Part shown: positions 13,801-24,013 of the stretch, piece by piece
Position numbering within the stretch: position 1 is the first letter of the stretch
Layout: each line of letters opens with the position of its first letter
From: Skermania piniformis
GTDB lineage: Bacteria; Actinomycetota; Actinomycetes; Mycobacteriales; Mycobacteriaceae
Direction: 5' to 3'
DNA: 64,000 nucleotides
Assembly: GCF_019285775.1 (NCBI RefSeq)
Contig: NZ_CP079105.1
Coordinates: 744,001 to 808,000, forward strand
Translations under genes and position numbers: made by a program
Notes under the pieces: generated by a model
What the model was told of the DNA's origin: nothing
The model's database searches: none
Seen by the model: the letters and a program-made list of their open reading frames with translations, nothing else

Positions 13801-14850
13801 ACCGGCACCGGGGTCTGCGCTACCTGCTACGGCCGCTCGATGGCCACCGGCAAGCTGGTGGACATCGGTGAGGCGGTCGGCATCGTGGCCGCGCAGTCGA
13901 TCGGCGAGCCGGGTACCCAGCTGACCATGCGTACCTTCCACCAGGGTGGTGTGGCCGGCGACGACATCACCGGCGGTCTGCCCCGGGTGCAGGAGCTCTT
14001 CGAGGCTCGGGTGCCGAAGGGCAAGGCGCCGATCGCGGACGTGTCGGGTCGGGTCCGGCTGGAGGACGACGACCGGTTCTACAAGATCACCATCATTCCG
14101 GACGACGGCGGTGAGGAGGTCGTGTACGACAAGCTCTCCAAGCGGCAGCGGTTGCGCGTGTTCAAGCACGACGACGGCACCGAACGACTGCTGTCCGACG
14201 GCGATCATGTCGAGGTGGGTCAGCAGCTGCTGGAAGGCTCGGCCGACCCGCACGAGGTGTTGCGCGTGATGGGGCCGCGACAGGTGCAGGTGCATCTGGT
14301 CAACGAGGTGCAGGAGGTGTACCGCAGCCAGGGTGTGTCGATCCACGACAAGCACATCGAGGTGATCGTGCGCCAGATGCTGCGTCGGGTCACGATCATC
14401 GATTCGGGTTCGACCGAGTTCCTGCCCGGTTCGCTGACCGAGCGTTCCGAGTTCGAGGCGGCCAACCGTCGAGTCGTTGCCGAGGGCGGCGAGCCGGCGG
14501 CCGGACGTCCGGTGCTGATGGGTATCACCAAGGCCAGCTTGGCGACCGATTCGTGGCTGTCTGCGGCGTCGTTCCAGGAGACCACCCGGGTGCTGACCGA
14601 TGCGGCGATCAACTGCCGCAGCGACAAGCTGGTCGGACTCAAGGAAAACGTGATCATCGGAAAGTTGATCCCGGCCGGCACCGGGATCAACCGGTATCGC
14701 AATATCCAGGTGAATCCGACAGAGGAGGCGCGGGCCGCGGCTTATGCGGTGCCGGCCTACGACGATCAGTACTACACGCCGGACGGCTTCGGTCAGGGCA
14801 CCGGCGCGGCGGTTCCGTTGGACGATTACGGGTTCAGCGAGTTCCGGTAG
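10897..14850 (+). CDS. rpoC: RNA polymerase beta-prime subunit
   Basis: 1,317 residues from a GTG start with GGAAAGGAAG upstream. The N-terminal zinc ribbon is [20 protein letters not shown], the catalytic Mg-binding loop is [12 protein letters not shown], the trigger-loop/bridge region contains GAKGLV-type sequence ([19 protein letters not shown]), and the second zinc site is formed by DCGTERG and [13 protein letters not shown]. The actinobacterial coiled insertion in the N-terminal third (about residues 140-215) is present. Pairs with rpoB as the enzyme core. Confidence 0.98.
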   Translation: MLDVNFFDELRIGLATAEDIRQWSYGEVKKPETINYRTLKPEKDGLFCEKIFGPTRDWECYCGKYKRVRFKGIICERCGVEVTRAKVRRERMGHIELAAPVTHIWYFKGVPSRLGYLLDLAPKDLEKIIYFAAYVITAVDDEQRHNELSTLEAEMGVEKKGVADQRDADLEARAQKLEADLAELEAEGAKSDVRRKVKDGGEREMRQLRDRAQRELDRLDEIWTTFTKLAPKQLIVDEMLYRELQDRYGEYFTGAMGAEAIQKLMQSFDIDAEAEILRETIRSGKGQKKLRALKRLKVVAAFQQSGNSPMGMVLDAVPVIPPELRPMVQLDGGRFATSDLNDLYRRVINRNNRLKRLIDLGAPEIIVNNEKRMLQESVDALFDNGRRGRPVTGPGNRPLKSLSDLLKGKQGRFRQNLLGKRVDYSGRSVIVVGPQLKLHQCGLPKLMALELFKPFVMKRLVDLNHAQNIKSAKRMVERQRPQVWDVLEEVIAEHPVLLNRAPTLHRLGIQAFEPQLVEGKAIQLHPLVCEAFNADFDGDQMAVHLPLSAEAQAEARVLMLSSNNILSPASGRPLAMPRLDMVTGLYHLTRLEENAAGAYQAADGESPERGVYSSTAEAIMAADRGALSVRAPIKIRLTEQRPPRELEEELFPDGWLRGDAWITATTLGRVLFNELLPADYPYVNEQMPKKRQATIVNDLAERYPMIVVAQTVDKLKDAGFYWATRSGVTVSMSDVLVPPEKAEIMERYEAQSDQIEKKYQRGALDHQERNNALVKIWQEATEEVGRALRAHYPPENPIITIVDSGATGNFTQTRTLAGMKGLVTNPKGEFIPRPIKSSFREGLTVLEYFINTHGARKGLADTALRTADSGYLTRRLVDVSQDVIVREHDCGTERGITTHIAERQPDGTLIRDPHVETSTYARTLAADALDAAGNVVVPRGADLGDPAIDALLAAGITEVKVRSVLTCVTGTGVCATCYGRSMATGKLVDIGEAVGIVAAQSIGEPGTQLTMRTFHQGGVAGDDITGGLPRVQELFEARVPKGKAPIADVSGRVRLEDDDRFYKITIIPDDGGEEVVYDKLSKRQRLRVFKHDDGTERLLSDGDHVEVGQQLLEGSADPHEVLRVMGPRQVQVHLVNEVQEVYRSQGVSIHDKHIEVIVRQMLRRVTIIDSGSTEFLPGSLTERSEFEAANRRVVAEGGEPAAGRPVLMGITKASLATDSWLSAASFQETTRVLTDAAINCRSDKLVGLKENVIIGKLIPAGTGINRYRNIQVNPTEEARAAAYAVPAYDDQYYTPDGFGQGTGAAVPLDDYGFSEFR

Positions 14851-14858
14851 CCGGCGAC

Positions 14859-14896
14859 CGGTATCGGGCCACCCACCGGTGGGTGGCCCGATACCG
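14859..14896 (+). terminator. rpoC terminator
   Basis: A 38-base perfect palindrome (arms start CGGTATCGGGCCACC) begins 9 bases after the rpoC stop. With a minimal loop it forms one of the strongest hairpins in the window and closes the rpoBC operon. Confidence 0.85.
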
Positions 14897-14945
14897 CCGT
14901 AGCGGATGTGGTGGCCTCGACGGGGTCGAGGACGAGTTTCGAGGG

Positions 14946-15416
14946 ATGAATACAGTGGTGACTGTGGCAGAGACATGGGAGACGGGGCGGATCGTTCGAT
15001 TCGACCACGAGCGGGGATACGGATTCATCGCGCCGGAGTCCGGCGGTGAGGATCTGTTCGTCCACACCAACGATTTGTTGTTCGAGAAGGCGCTGGCCCG
15101 GCCGGGGATCGAGGTGCGGTTCCGCGCCGAGGATTCCGATCGGGGCGGGAAAGCCACCGACGTGGAGCTACGGGTGCGCGACGCGGCACCCCGTGAAGCG
15201 ATCCGGATGGCGCCCGCGGCGCCGGTGGCTGCGGTGTCACCGGCGGCCGTGTCCGCCGGTGACGGCGCATCGGACATCCTGACCGAGCCGGAGTTCCTCG
15301 CGGAGGTGACCGAAGTGCTGCTGAACAGCTCGAGCGAGCTGCGGGCGGGTCAGATGCTGGAGATTCGGACCCGGCTGCTGCGGCTCGCCGACGAGCACGG
15401 CTGGATCGGCGACTGA
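14946..15416 (+). CDS. Cold-shock-domain protein with C-terminal helical extension
   Basis: About 156 residues from the ATG at 14946; in-frame GTG codons a few bases later are alternatives because GAGGG sits too close to the ATG. Residues 12-75 are a cold-shock OB fold with RNP1-like YGFIAPESGGEDLFVH. The rest is a Pro/Ala-rich linker and an approximately 45-residue helical region (LTEPEFLAEVTEVLLNSSSE) found in a subfamily of actinobacterial proteins. Probably a single-stranded nucleic-acid-binding protein. The role of the extension is unknown. Confidence 0.85.
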   Translation: MNTVVTVAETWETGRIVRFDHERGYGFIAPESGGEDLFVHTNDLLFEKALARPGIEVRFRAEDSDRGGKATDVELRVRDAAPREAIRMAPAAPVAAVSPAAVSAGDGASDILTEPEFLAEVTEVLLNSSSELRAGQMLEIRTRLLRLADEHGWIGD

Positions 15417-15425
15417 CCGGTCGGG

Positions 15426-15920
15426 TCAGCGCGGTACGTGGAAGTCGGTCAGCGTGCCCAGGCCGGTATCGACATCGGCCCAGGCGCAGTCGAAGCTGAG
15501 TACGGCCAGCGCCGACGTCGGAAACTTGGCCTGGATCGCCGTCGCCGCCGACGAATCGCGGTTGTAGCTGAGTTCGGCCGCCGTCCACGGCATGCCGGGG
15601 GCGTGGCCGACGATCAGCAGCGTGGTGACGTCGGCGTCGGCGGCGCGGATCAGCTCGATCAGATCCGTCGGCGACGCCTCGTAGATCCGGTTCTCGTAGT
15701 CGACCGACGCATCGATACCGGTGGCGGCGAGCGTTTCCCGGGTGCGGGTCGCGGTGGAGCAGAGCACTGCGTCGACCGGCGGACGGCTGTCCTGCAGCCA
15801 GGCGCCGGCCAGCGCGGCTTCCCGCCGGCCGCGCTCCGAAAGCGGGCGTTCGTGATCGGCAACTCCAGGTGGATACGCAGATTTGCCGTGTCGCATGAGG
15901 ATCAGAGTCCGTCCGGGCAC
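15426..15920 (-). CDS. Histidine phosphatase family protein (SixA-like)
   Basis: 164 residues. The GTG at 15920 (VPGRTLILMRHGKSAYP) places the RHG catalytic motif about 10 residues from the start, as in the family; the longer open frame upstream is antisense to fprB. RHGKS carries the phosphoryl-accepting His, RTRETLAAT the second Arg and VGHAPGM the second His. SixA-type enzymes remove phosphate from phosphohistidine or small substrates; the target here is unknown. It converges on the cold-shock gene and diverges from fprB. Confidence 0.88.
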   Translation of the reverse strand: MPGRTLILMRHGKSAYPPGVADHERPLSERGRREAALAGAWLQDSRPPVDAVLCSTATRTRETLAATGIDASVDYENRIYEASPTDLIELIRAADADVTTLLIVGHAPGMPWTAAELSYNRDSSAATAIQAKFPTSALAVLSFDCAWADVDTGLGTLTDFHVPR

Positions 15921-16026
15921 AATCCGAGAGTAACGGCGTGCTGCCGAGCTGGCAGCCGACTGGATCGGAACACGTTCTATTCTTAGCCGGTTACCTCTCA
16001 GGTCGTCGAATGTGCGAGGCGGAGCA

Positions 16027-17703
16027 ATGGCGTATGTGATCACCCAGCGGTGCTGCAACGATGCGAGCTGCATTGCCGAGTGCCCGGTCGACTGCATCCG
16101 GCCCTCGCCCGGCCAGCCGGAGTTCGCCACCGCGGAGATGTTGCATATCGATCCGGACACCTGTATCGATTGCGGCGCCTGCGTGGACGCGTGCCCGGTG
16201 GAGGCGATCTTCTCCGAGGACGATCTGACTGCCTCGCTGGCGCGGTTCCGCGATATCAATGCGGCCTGGTTCGAGCGGCATCCGTTGGAGCCGGATCTGG
16301 CACCGTTGCGGCTTCCGCCGCGTCCGCCGAAGTCGCTCGGCACGCTTCGGGTGGCGATCGTCGGCGCCGGTCCGGCGGCCTGCTACGCGGCCGAGGAGCT
16401 GCTGTCCCGGGCCGACGTCGAGATCGAGATGCTGGATCGACTGCCGACGCCCTGGGGGCTGATCCGGGCGGGTGTGGCGCCCGATCATGCCGGGACCAAA
16501 GGGGTCGCGAACATGTTCGAATCGGTGTTCCGGCGGGACAACCTGCAGTTCTATCTCAACGTCCGGGTCGGCGAGCACGTATCGCACCAGGAGCTGATGG
16601 CTCACCACCACGCGGTGATCTACGCGGTCGGCGCCACCGCCGATCGCCGGCTCGACGTGCCGGGCGAAGATCTGCCCGGATCGGTGTCCGCGACCGAGTT
16701 CGTCGCCTGGTACAACGGTCACCCCGATTTCGCCGAGCGCACCTTCGACCTGTCCGGCGAACGCGCGGTGATCGTCGGCAACGGCAACGTCGCCCTCGAC
16801 GTCGCCCGAATCCTGGTCGCCGACCCGGATCAGCTGGCAACGACCGACATCGCCGACCACGCCCTGGCCGCGCTGCGGGAAAGCACCATCCGTGAGGTCG
16901 TGGTGCTCGGCCGGCGCGGACCGGCGCAGGCGGCGTATTCGTCGTCGGAGTTTCTGGCGCTCGGTCATCTGCCCGGGATCGATGTCGTGGTGGACCCGGC
17001 CGATGTGGTGTTGGACCCGGCGAGCGCGGCCGCCCTGGAAGATCCGGACATCGAGCCCGCGCTTCGGCTGAAGATGAACCTCGCTCGCGAGTATGCCGAA
17101 CGGGGCACCTCGGGCGACGCGTCGCGAAAGCGGATCGTGTTCCGCTATCGGGTCTCGCCGACCGAACTGCAGGGGACCGATCGGGTGACCGCGATCGAGT
17201 TGAGTCACAACGAGCTGCTGGCAGCGGACGGCGCGATCGTGGCCCGGCCGACCGGGCAGACCGAGACGCTGACGACCGGTCTGGTGCTGCGGTCGGTCGG
17301 CTACCACGGTCGGGCGCTGCCGGACCTGCCGTTCGACGAGCGCCGTGGTGTCGTGCCGAACGAGGCGGGCCGGGTGGTCGGTCCGGACGGTGCACCGGTG
17401 CCCGGGGTGTACGTATCCGGCTGGATCAAGCGCGGCCCGCGGGGCGTGATCGGTTCGAACAAGGTCGACGCGAAGGAGACGGTCGAGCTGCTGCTGGCCG
17501 ACTTCCAGTCCGGGATGCTGACGGCGCAGCCCGCGACCCGGTCCGATCTGGGCAAGCTGCTCGCCGCACGGCAACCCGATCTGATCGACCGGGAAGGCTG
17601 GCGGGCGATCGACGCGGCGGAGAAGCAGGCCGGCAAGCTCGCCGGACGACCCCGGGTGAAGTTCACCGACGTCGCCGCCGCGGTCGCCGCCGCGCGCCGC
17701 TGA
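16027..17703 (+). CDS. fprB: Ferredoxin/ferredoxin-NADP reductase FprB
   Basis: 558 residues from the ATG at 16027 (MAYVITQRC) with GGAG upstream. The N-terminus is a seven-iron-type ferredoxin with CCNDASCIAECPVDCI and CIDCGACVDACPVEAI. It is fused to an adrenodoxin-reductase-like flavoprotein with the FAD motif VGAGPAACYAAEEL, the NADP motif VGNGNVALDVARIL and the C-terminal GWIKRGPRGVIGSNKVDA. The architecture is that of M. tuberculosis FprB. It passes electrons from NADPH to ferredoxin partners such as P450 systems. Confidence 0.93.
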   Translation: MAYVITQRCCNDASCIAECPVDCIRPSPGQPEFATAEMLHIDPDTCIDCGACVDACPVEAIFSEDDLTASLARFRDINAAWFERHPLEPDLAPLRLPPRPPKSLGTLRVAIVGAGPAACYAAEELLSRADVEIEMLDRLPTPWGLIRAGVAPDHAGTKGVANMFESVFRRDNLQFYLNVRVGEHVSHQELMAHHHAVIYAVGATADRRLDVPGEDLPGSVSATEFVAWYNGHPDFAERTFDLSGERAVIVGNGNVALDVARILVADPDQLATTDIADHALAALRESTIREVVVLGRRGPAQAAYSSSEFLALGHLPGIDVVVDPADVVLDPASAAALEDPDIEPALRLKMNLAREYAERGTSGDASRKRIVFRYRVSPTELQGTDRVTAIELSHNELLAADGAIVARPTGQTETLTTGLVLRSVGYHGRALPDLPFDERRGVVPNEAGRVVGPDGAPVPGVYVSGWIKRGPRGVIGSNKVDAKETVELLLADFQSGMLTAQPATRSDLGKLLAARQPDLIDREGWRAIDAAEKQAGKLAGRPRVKFTDVAAAVAAARR

Positions 17704-17761
17704 CGAAACAAGCCCGAGCGGTTCGTGGGCTCAGTTGGTTTTGGATGGAGTGTGAGCGCCG

Positions 17762-18742
17762 ATGCGCGCAGTACAGGTCAACAAGCTGGACGGACCGGAC
17801 GCGGTCGAACTCGTCGAGATCGACGAGCCGGCCTCCTACGACAGCCTGGTACTGGTCGATGTGTATGCGGCGGGGGTGGCGTTCCCGGACGCGTTGCTCA
17901 CCCGCGGCCGGTACCAGATCAAGCCGGAGATCCCGTTCGTCCCGGGCAGTGAGGTTGCCGGGGTGGTCCGGTGGGCGCCGCCCGACGCCGGCGTGGCGGC
18001 GGGCGACCGGGTGGCCGGGCTGGCCGTGCTCGGCGGCGGGATGGCCGAGGTCGCCGCGCTGGTCCCCGGCACGGTCTTCCGGCTCCCCGACTCGGTCTCG
18101 TTGACGGCCGGCGCCGGGCTGCTGTTCAACGATCTGACCGTGCAGTTCGCCCTCGCCGACCGGGGCCGGTTGGCCGCCGGCGAGACGGTTCTGGTGCACG
18201 GCGCGGCCGGCGGGATCGGTACCGCCACGTTGCGGCTGGCTCCGGCGTTGGGGGCGGCTCGGACGATCGCGGTGGTGAGCACCGAGGCGAAGGCGGAGAT
18301 CGCTCGCGCCGCCGGCGCCACCGACGTCGTGTTGTCCGACGGCTGGTTGACCGCCGTCAAGGAACTGACCGCGGGTAAGGGCGTCGACATCGTGCTCGAC
18401 CCGGTCGGCGGCGACCGGTTCACCGACAGCATCCGTTCCCTGGCGCCGGCCGGCCGGTTGCTGGTGGTCGGCTTCACCGGCGGTGAGATTCCGACGGTAC
18501 GGGTGAACCGGCTGCTGCTGCGCAACGTCGAGGTGGTCGGCGTCGGTTGGGGTGAGTGGGCGCGGACTCACCCGGACTACCTCGCGCGGCAGTGGGCCGC
18601 GTACGAGCCGTTGCTGGCCTCGGGTGCGATCTCCGCGCCGGAGCCGGTCACCTATCCGTTGGCCGAGGCCGGCGCGGCCATCGCGTCGCTGGAGAACCGG
18701 ACCGCCGCCGGCAAGGTCGTGCTCGTCGTGCGCGACGAATAG
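17762..18742 (+). CDS. NADPH:quinone oxidoreductase-like MDR protein
   Basis: 326 residues, zinc-independent medium-chain dehydrogenase/reductase. The N-terminal GroES-like domain (DALLTRGRYQIKPEIPFVPGSEVAGVV) is followed by a Rossmann fold with HGAAGGIGTATLRLA. No structural zinc cysteines are seen, which fits the quinone oxidoreductase/enoyl reductase-like branch. Substrate unknown. A strong terminator follows within 3 bases. Confidence 0.88.
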   Translation: MRAVQVNKLDGPDAVELVEIDEPASYDSLVLVDVYAAGVAFPDALLTRGRYQIKPEIPFVPGSEVAGVVRWAPPDAGVAAGDRVAGLAVLGGGMAEVAALVPGTVFRLPDSVSLTAGAGLLFNDLTVQFALADRGRLAAGETVLVHGAAGGIGTATLRLAPALGAARTIAVVSTEAKAEIARAAGATDVVLSDGWLTAVKELTAGKGVDIVLDPVGGDRFTDSIRSLAPAGRLLVVGFTGGEIPTVRVNRLLLRNVEVVGVGWGEWARTHPDYLARQWAAYEPLLASGAISAPEPVTYPLAEAGAAIASLENRTAAGKVVLVVRDE

Positions 18743-18744
18743 CG

Positions 18745-18772
18745 CGCCGCGCGCGGATATCCGCGCGCGGCG
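18745..18772 (+). terminator. Palindromic terminator after the MDR gene
   Basis: A 28-base perfect palindrome (arms CGCCGCGCGCGGAT) sits directly after the stop of the preceding gene. Its symmetry means it could act on either strand. Confidence 0.75.
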
Positions 18773-18865
18773 TGTCATTTCGCGCGCAACGCACAGGCGA
18801 CAATCCGTCCACAACCGGGGATCTCGGCCGGCGGCGCGGGGACGTGCGTCGCCGACGATGGAGCG

Positions 18866-19879
18866 ATGACCGCCGAACCGTTACACCGCCGGACCGCGCT
18901 CGCCGCCGGTTACACCGACGCCGAGCTGCGCCGTTGTTACCGGTCGCCGGGCTGGACGCGGTTGCGTGCGGGCAGTTACCTGCCACCCGGCGATATCGAC
19001 GCGGAGCGGCGGCACCGCCTGCTGGCTGCCGCGACGCTGCCCGGGTTGGCGGCCGGATCGGTGCTCAGCCATCAGTCCGCGCTGATCTGGCACGGCCTGC
19101 CGACCTGGAATGTCCCGCTCGATCGAGTGCACGTCACTCGGGATCAGGCGGCGGGCGGCCGGCGAACCCGTCTGCTGCACGTGCATTGCGCGCCGCTGCC
19201 CGCCGCCGCGGTGATCGCCGGGGCCGATCCGGCGGTCTGCACGCCGGCGCGGGCGGTGGCCGATCTGGCACGCACCGTCGATTTCGAGCAAGCGGTGGTG
19301 ACCGGCGACGCCACGTTGCGCGCCCGTTTGTGCGATTCCCCGGACTTGCGCACCGCGGCCGCCTACGCCACCAACCGCCCTGGTCATCGAGCGGCGCTGC
19401 GCGTGTTCGAGTTTCTCGACCCGCGCAGCGAGAGCGTGGGGGAGTCGCGCAGTCGAGTGTTGCTGCATCGACTCGACGTTCCTCCGCCACAGCTCCAGTC
19501 CGAGATCCGGGACGAGCACGGCCGATTGGTGGGTCGGGTCGATTTCTGCTGGGCCGGTTCGGGGGTCGTCGGCGAGTTCGACGGCCGGGTCAAGTACGGC
19601 CGGCTGTCGCGACCGGGACAGACCGCCGGCGACGTGGTCTTCCAGGAGAAGGTCCGCGAGGATCGGCTGCGCGACCTGGGTTGGGTCGTGGTCCGCTGGA
19701 CCTGGGCCGACCTCGACCGACCAGAGGCGGTACGCGAGCGACTGCACCGTGCGTTCGCGAGGCCGCACCCCACCCGGGGCACGGTGCTGCGCGCGGAATT
19801 GCCTGCCGCGCGCGGCGTAACGCGCGCGGGAGACGAGAAACCGCGCGGGGGCCTACGGCAAACAAGCAAGCGTGCTTGA
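18866..19879 (+). CDS. AbiEi-antitoxin-like/DUF559-type protein
   Basis: 337 residues. The N-terminal third resembles AbiEi-like winged-helix antitoxin domains ([45 protein letters not shown]). The C-terminal third resembles a DUF559/Vsr-like nuclease fold ([42 protein letters not shown]) with acidic residues in VDF and EFDG. Such proteins are numerous in actinobacteria and usually lack an AbiEii toxin partner; none is seen here. The stop codon lies inside the palindrome that precedes the next operon. Confidence 0.7.
   Translation: MTAEPLHRRTALAAGYTDAELRRCYRSPGWTRLRAGSYLPPGDIDAERRHRLLAAATLPGLAAGSVLSHQSALIWHGLPTWNVPLDRVHVTRDQAAGGRRTRLLHVHCAPLPAAAVIAGADPAVCTPARAVADLARTVDFEQAVVTGDATLRARLCDSPDLRTAAAYATNRPGHRAALRVFEFLDPRSESVGESRSRVLLHRLDVPPPQLQSEIRDEHGRLVGRVDFCWAGSGVVGEFDGRVKYGRLSRPGQTAGDVVFQEKVREDRLRDLGWVVVRWTWADLDRPEAVRERLHRAFARPHPTRGTVLRAELPAARGVTRAGDEKPRGGLRQTSKRA
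19863..19878. promoter_or_regulatory. TetR-type operator and promoter of the atuA/acyl-CoA operon
   Basis: Inverted repeat CAAGCA-AGCG-TGCTTG. A promoter-like TTGATT (19876-19881) overlaps its right arm, and 17 bases later GATGCT (19899-19904) precedes the ATG at 19911, giving a transcript with little or no leader. The palindrome type is typical of TetR repressors of acyl-CoA catabolic genes. The TetR gene that ends this operon (28509) is the natural candidate to bind here. Confidence 0.6.
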
Positions 19880-19910
19880 TTTTTCTGGCGGGCGATGTGA
19901 TGCTGGCGAT

Positions 19911-20702
19911 ATGGCCGATCTTGCTGCGGTGCTCGCCGACCTGACCGCCGAGGGGGACGACCTGGACGGCCTGATCGCGGACCTCGGTTCGGCCGACTGG
20001 CGTCGAGACACCCCGGCGCCGGGTTGGCCGATATCGCATCAGATATCGCATCTGACGTGGACCGACGAGGCATCGCTGCTCGCGATCGAGAACCCGGACG
20101 CCTTCGCCGGCCGAGTGTCGGCGGCGTTGGCCGACCCGGCCGGATTCGTCGACGCGGGCGCCGCCGAACTCGCCCTGGTACCGCAGGCCGAGTTGCTGGA
20201 TCGCTGGCGGACCGGGCGGCGTCGGCTGGTCGAGGCGCTGGCCGCGGTTCCGGCCGGGGCGAAGATCGCCTGGTTCGGGCCGCCGATGGGCGCGGTGTCG
20301 ATGGCCACCGCGCGGATCATGGAGACCTGGGCGCACGGCGAGGACGTCGCCGATGCGTTGGATGTGACCCGGACGCCGACCGACCGGCTCCGCAACATCG
20401 CCCACCTGGGGGTGCGCACCCGCGACTTCGCCTTTGCGGTCCACCGCCGGCCGCCGCCGGCCGAAGAGTTCCGGGTGGAACTGACCGGGCCCGCGGGCGA
20501 CCGGTGGACCTGGGGTCCGGTGGACGCCGATCAGCGGCTCAGTGGTCCGGCACTGGACTTCTGCCGGCTGGTCACCCAACGCTCGCACCCCGACGACCTC
20601 GCGCTGGTACCGCACGGTGCCGACGTCACCGATTGGCTGACGATCGCGCAGGCGTTCGCCGGGCTGCCCGGCGCCGGCCGCAAGCCGAAAGGACAGCAAT
20701 GA
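19911..20702 (+). CDS. TIGR03084-type DinB/maleylpyruvate isomerase-like protein
   Basis: 263 residues; the ATG at 19911 ([11 protein letters not shown]) follows the promoter closely. The N-terminal four-helix DinB/MDMPI-like domain has [18 protein letters not shown] and [16 protein letters not shown], with the histidines expected for metal binding. It resembles the actinobacterial TIGR03084 family. The stop overlaps the atuA start (ATGA), so it is translationally coupled. The reaction is unknown; position suggests a part in the same acyl-CoA pathway. Confidence 0.8.
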   Translation: MADLAAVLADLTAEGDDLDGLIADLGSADWRRDTPAPGWPISHQISHLTWTDEASLLAIENPDAFAGRVSAALADPAGFVDAGAAELALVPQAELLDRWRTGRRRLVEALAAVPAGAKIAWFGPPMGAVSMATARIMETWAHGEDVADALDVTRTPTDRLRNIAHLGVRTRDFAFAVHRRPPPAEEFRVELTGPAGDRWTWGPVDADQRLSGPALDFCRLVTQRSHPDDLALVPHGADVTDWLTIAQAFAGLPGAGRKPKGQQ

Positions 20703-22411
20703 CGGTGACATCGGTCCGGATCGGTAACTGCTCCGGCTTCTACGGCGACCGGTTCGCCGCGATGCGCGAGATGCTCGACGGCGGTGAACTCGACTACCTC
20801 ACCGGTGACTACCTCGCCGAACTGACCATGCTGATCCTCGGCCGAGACCGGACGAAAGATCCGCAACTCGGGTACGCGAAGACGTTCCTGCGCCAGTTGG
20901 AGGAGTCGCTCGGCCTCGCGATCGATCGCGGGGTGCGGATCGTCGCGAACGCCGGCGGGCTCAACCCGGCCGGCCTCGCGGAACGGATTCGCGAACTGGC
21001 CGACCGTCTCGGACTGACCGTCGCGGTCGGCCATGTCGAGGGGGACGACCTGATCGGTCGCGCCGCGGAGCTGGATCTGGGTACTCCGCTGACCGCCAAC
21101 GCCTACCTCGGCGCCTGGGGCATCGTCGAATGCCTGAACGCGGGCGCCGACGTCGTGGTCACCGGCCGGGTCACCGACGCATCGGTGATCGTCGGCCCGG
21201 CCGCCGCCCACTTCGGCTGGGCGCGCACCGACTACGACCGACTGGCCGGTGCGGTCGTCGCCGGGCATGTGATCGAGTGCGGCACCCAGGCCACCGGCGG
21301 CAACTACAGCTTCTTCACCGAGATCGCCGATCCGGTCCGCCTCGGGTTTCCGATCGCCGAGATCGCCGCGGACGGATCGTCGGTGATCACCAAACATCCC
21401 GGCACCGGCGGTGCGGTCGGCGTCGGCACGGTGACCGCCCAGCTGCTCTACGAGATCACCGGCGGCCGCTACGCCGGACCCGACGTGACCGCCCGGATCG
21501 ACACCGTCGAGCTCGCCCCGGCGGGCCCCGACCGGGTGCAGATCAGCGGAGTGCGTGGCGAACCGCCGCCGCCGACCTCGAAGGTGTCGCTGAACTCGCT
21601 GGGCGGGTTTCGCAATGTGGTCGAGGTGATCCTCACCGGCCTGGACATCGACGCCAAGGCGCGGCTGTTCCGCACCCAGCTGGAGGCCGAACTGACCCGC
21701 AAGCCGGCCGAGCTGAACTGGGAGCTGGCCCGCACCGACCATGCCGATGCGGACACCGAGGAGGCGGCGAGTGCGACTCTGCGCTGCACCGTGCGCGACC
21801 CCGACCCGGCGGTGGTGGGCCGCGGGTTCAGCGCGGCCGCGGTCGAGCTGGCGCTGGCGAGCTATCCCGGCTTCACGCTGACCGCGCCGCCCGGCAACGG
21901 CCAGCCGTACGGCGTCTTCACGGCGGGGTATGTCGCCGCCGAGCTGATACCGCACACCGCGGTGCTGCCGGACGGTGCGCGGGTTGCGATCCCGCCGGCC
22001 GCCGATTCGCTCGTGCCGGCGCCGCTCCCGGAGCCGGCGGTACCCGATCCGCCGCCGGCCGGGGAAACCCGTCGGGTTCCGCTCGGCACGATCGCCGGCG
22101 CGCGCAGCGGGGACAAAGGCGGCTCGGCGAATGTCGGCGTGTGGGTGCACGGCGACGCCGAATTCGCCTGGCTGGTACATACGCTCACCGTCGAGGAGCT
22201 GCGCCGGCTGCTGCCGGAGACGGCCGATCTGCCGGTGACCCGGTATGTGCTGCCCCGGCTGCGGGCGGTCAACTTCGTGATCGACGGCATCCTCGGCCAG
22301 GGGGTCGCGTCGGCCGCCCGGTTCGATCCGCAAGCCAAGGGGCTCGGCGAGTGGCTGCGATCCCGGCACGTCGAGATCCCGGTCTCGTTATCGGAAGGAG
22401 CAGGCAGATGA
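20699..22411 (+). CDS. Acyclic terpene utilisation AtuA family protein (DUF1446)
   Basis: 570 residues; the ATG at 20699 overlaps the preceding stop although the frame is open further upstream. Typical AtuA features are [53 protein letters not shown] and the C-terminal domain with [20 protein letters not shown]. AtuA proteins occur with geranyl-CoA-type carboxylase genes in Pseudomonas, but the biochemical step is not firmly established. The carboxylase subunits follow directly here. Similar operons in mycobacteria include accA2-accD2-fadE12-echA7. Confidence 0.88.
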   Translation: MTVTSVRIGNCSGFYGDRFAAMREMLDGGELDYLTGDYLAELTMLILGRDRTKDPQLGYAKTFLRQLEESLGLAIDRGVRIVANAGGLNPAGLAERIRELADRLGLTVAVGHVEGDDLIGRAAELDLGTPLTANAYLGAWGIVECLNAGADVVVTGRVTDASVIVGPAAAHFGWARTDYDRLAGAVVAGHVIECGTQATGGNYSFFTEIADPVRLGFPIAEIAADGSSVITKHPGTGGAVGVGTVTAQLLYEITGGRYAGPDVTARIDTVELAPAGPDRVQISGVRGEPPPPTSKVSLNSLGGFRNVVEVILTGLDIDAKARLFRTQLEAELTRKPAELNWELARTDHADADTEEAASATLRCTVRDPDPAVVGRGFSAAAVELALASYPGFTLTAPPGNGQPYGVFTAGYVAAELIPHTAVLPDGARVAIPPAADSLVPAPLPEPAVPDPPPAGETRRVPLGTIAGARSGDKGGSANVGVWVHGDAEFAWLVHTLTVEELRRLLPETADLPVTRYVLPRLRAVNFVIDGILGQGVASAARFDPQAKGLGEWLRSRHVEIPVSLSEGAGR

Positions 22412-24006
22412 CCGTCTTGTCCTCGGTTCTCGATCCGACGTCGGCGGACTACGCCGCGGCCGGCGAGGCGATGATCGGAAAGCTCGCCGAACTCGACGCC
22501 GAACAGGCCAAAGCGGTCGCCGGCGGCGGTCCGCGCTACGTCGAGCGCCATCACCGCCGAGACAAGCTGCTGGCCCGGGAACGGATCGAGCTGCTGATCG
22601 ACCCGGACTCGCCGTTTCTGGAGCTGTCCCCACTGGCGGGTTGGGGCAGCCAATTCCACGTCGGCGCTTCCACCGTGACCGGGATCGGCGTGGTGTGCGG
22701 GGTCGAATGCCTGATCATCGCCAGCGACCCGACCGTCAAGGGCGGCACCAGCAATCCGTGGACCTTGCGTAAAACCTTGCGGGCCAACGAGATAGCCAAG
22801 TCGAATCGGCTGCCGATCATCGGCTTGATCGAGTCCGGCGGCGCGGATCTGCCGACGCAGAAGGAAGTCTTCATTCCCGGTGGCGCGATGTTCCGCGACC
22901 TCACCCAGGCGTCGGCGGCCGGTATCCCGACGATCGCGTTGGTGTTCGGTAATTCCACCGCGGGCGGCGCCTACGTCCCCGGGATGTCCGACCACGTGGT
23001 GATGATCAAGGAACGGTCGAAGGTGTTCCTGGCCGGACCCCCGCTGGTCAAGATGGCCACCGGCGAAGAGTCCGACGACGAGTCGCTGGGCGGCGCAGAC
23101 ATGCATGCTCGACGGTCCGGGCTGGCCGACTACTACGCGCTGGACGAGCAGGATGCGATCCGGATCGGCCGACAGATCGTGGCCCGGCTGAACTGGCGCA
23201 AGCAGGGCCCGGCCCCACGCGCCGAGGTACGGCCACCCCGGTACGCCGCCGAGGAGTTGCTCGGGATCGTGCCCGCCGACCTGAAGGTCCCGTTCGACCC
23301 GCGTGAGGTGATCGCCCGGATCGTGGACGGCTCGGAGTTCGACGAGTTCAAAGCGCGCTACGGGTCCAGCCTGGTCACCGGCTGGGCCGAGCTGCACGGC
23401 TACCCGATCGGCATCCTGGCCAACGCCCGCGGGGTGCTGTTCAGCGCGGAGGCGCAGAAGGCGACCCAGTTCATCCAGCTGGCCAACCGGTCGAACACGC
23501 CGCTGTTGTTCCTGCACAACACGACCGGCTACATGGTCGGCCGGGAGTACGAGGAAGGCGGAATGATCAAGCACGGCGCGATGATGATCAACGCTGTGGC
23601 CAATTCCACCGTCCCGCACATCTCCGTGCTCGTCGGCGCCTCCTACGGGGCCGGGCACTACGGAATGTGCGGTCGGGCCTTCAATCCGCGGTTCCTGTTC
23701 GCTTGGCCGAGCGCCAAATCCGCGGTGATGGGCGGCGCCCAGCTGGCCGGGGTGATCTCGATCGTCGCCAAAGCCGCCGCGGAGGCGCGTGGGCAGGCGT
23801 TCGACGAACAGGCCGACGCCGGCATGCGGGCGATGGTGGAGAACCAGATCGAGGCCGAATCGGTGCCGATGTTCCTGTCCGGGATGCTCTACGACGACGG
23901 CATCATCGACCCGCGCGACACCCGTACCGTGCTCGGCCTGTGTCTGTCCGCGATCGCCAACGCCCCGGTCGAGGGTACCGACCGCTTCGGCGTCTTCCGG
24001 ATGTGA
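22408..24006 (+). CDS. Acyl-CoA carboxylase beta subunit (AccD2-like)
   Basis: 532 residues; the start overlaps the atuA stop (ATGA) and has GGAAGGAG upstream. It is a carboxyltransferase with the two crotonase-like halves: the N-terminal half has NSTAGGAYVPGMSDH and the C-terminal half NTTGYMVGREYEEGGMIKHGA and ASYGAGHYGMCGRAF. It resembles methylcrotonyl/geranyl-type CoA carboxylases more than propionyl-CoA carboxylase. It transfers the carboxyl group from biotin on the next gene's product. Confidence 0.9.
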   Translation: MTVLSSVLDPTSADYAAAGEAMIGKLAELDAEQAKAVAGGGPRYVERHHRRDKLLARERIELLIDPDSPFLELSPLAGWGSQFHVGASTVTGIGVVCGVECLIIASDPTVKGGTSNPWTLRKTLRANEIAKSNRLPIIGLIESGGADLPTQKEVFIPGGAMFRDLTQASAAGIPTIALVFGNSTAGGAYVPGMSDHVVMIKERSKVFLAGPPLVKMATGEESDDESLGGADMHARRSGLADYYALDEQDAIRIGRQIVARLNWRKQGPAPRAEVRPPRYAAEELLGIVPADLKVPFDPREVIARIVDGSEFDEFKARYGSSLVTGWAELHGYPIGILANARGVLFSAEAQKATQFIQLANRSNTPLLFLHNTTGYMVGREYEEGGMIKHGAMMINAVANSTVPHISVLVGASYGAGHYGMCGRAFNPRFLFAWPSAKSAVMGGAQLAGVISIVAKAAAEARGQAFDEQADAGMRAMVENQIEAESVPMFLSGMLYDDGIIDPRDTRTVLGLCLSAIANAPVEGTDRFGVFRM

Positions 24007-24013
24007 GGAACCG

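Noticed and set aside
10855-14976. 1,373-codon minus-strand frame across rpoC (and similar long frames opposite rpoB and the fusA-tuf region)
   Set aside because: High-GC codon bias leaves the antisense frame open; no family motifs, and the plus strand is clearly the conserved gene.
20024-20698. Upstream extension of AtuA
   Set aside because: It overlaps the DinB-like gene in another frame and has shadow-like composition; AtuA homology starts at 20699.
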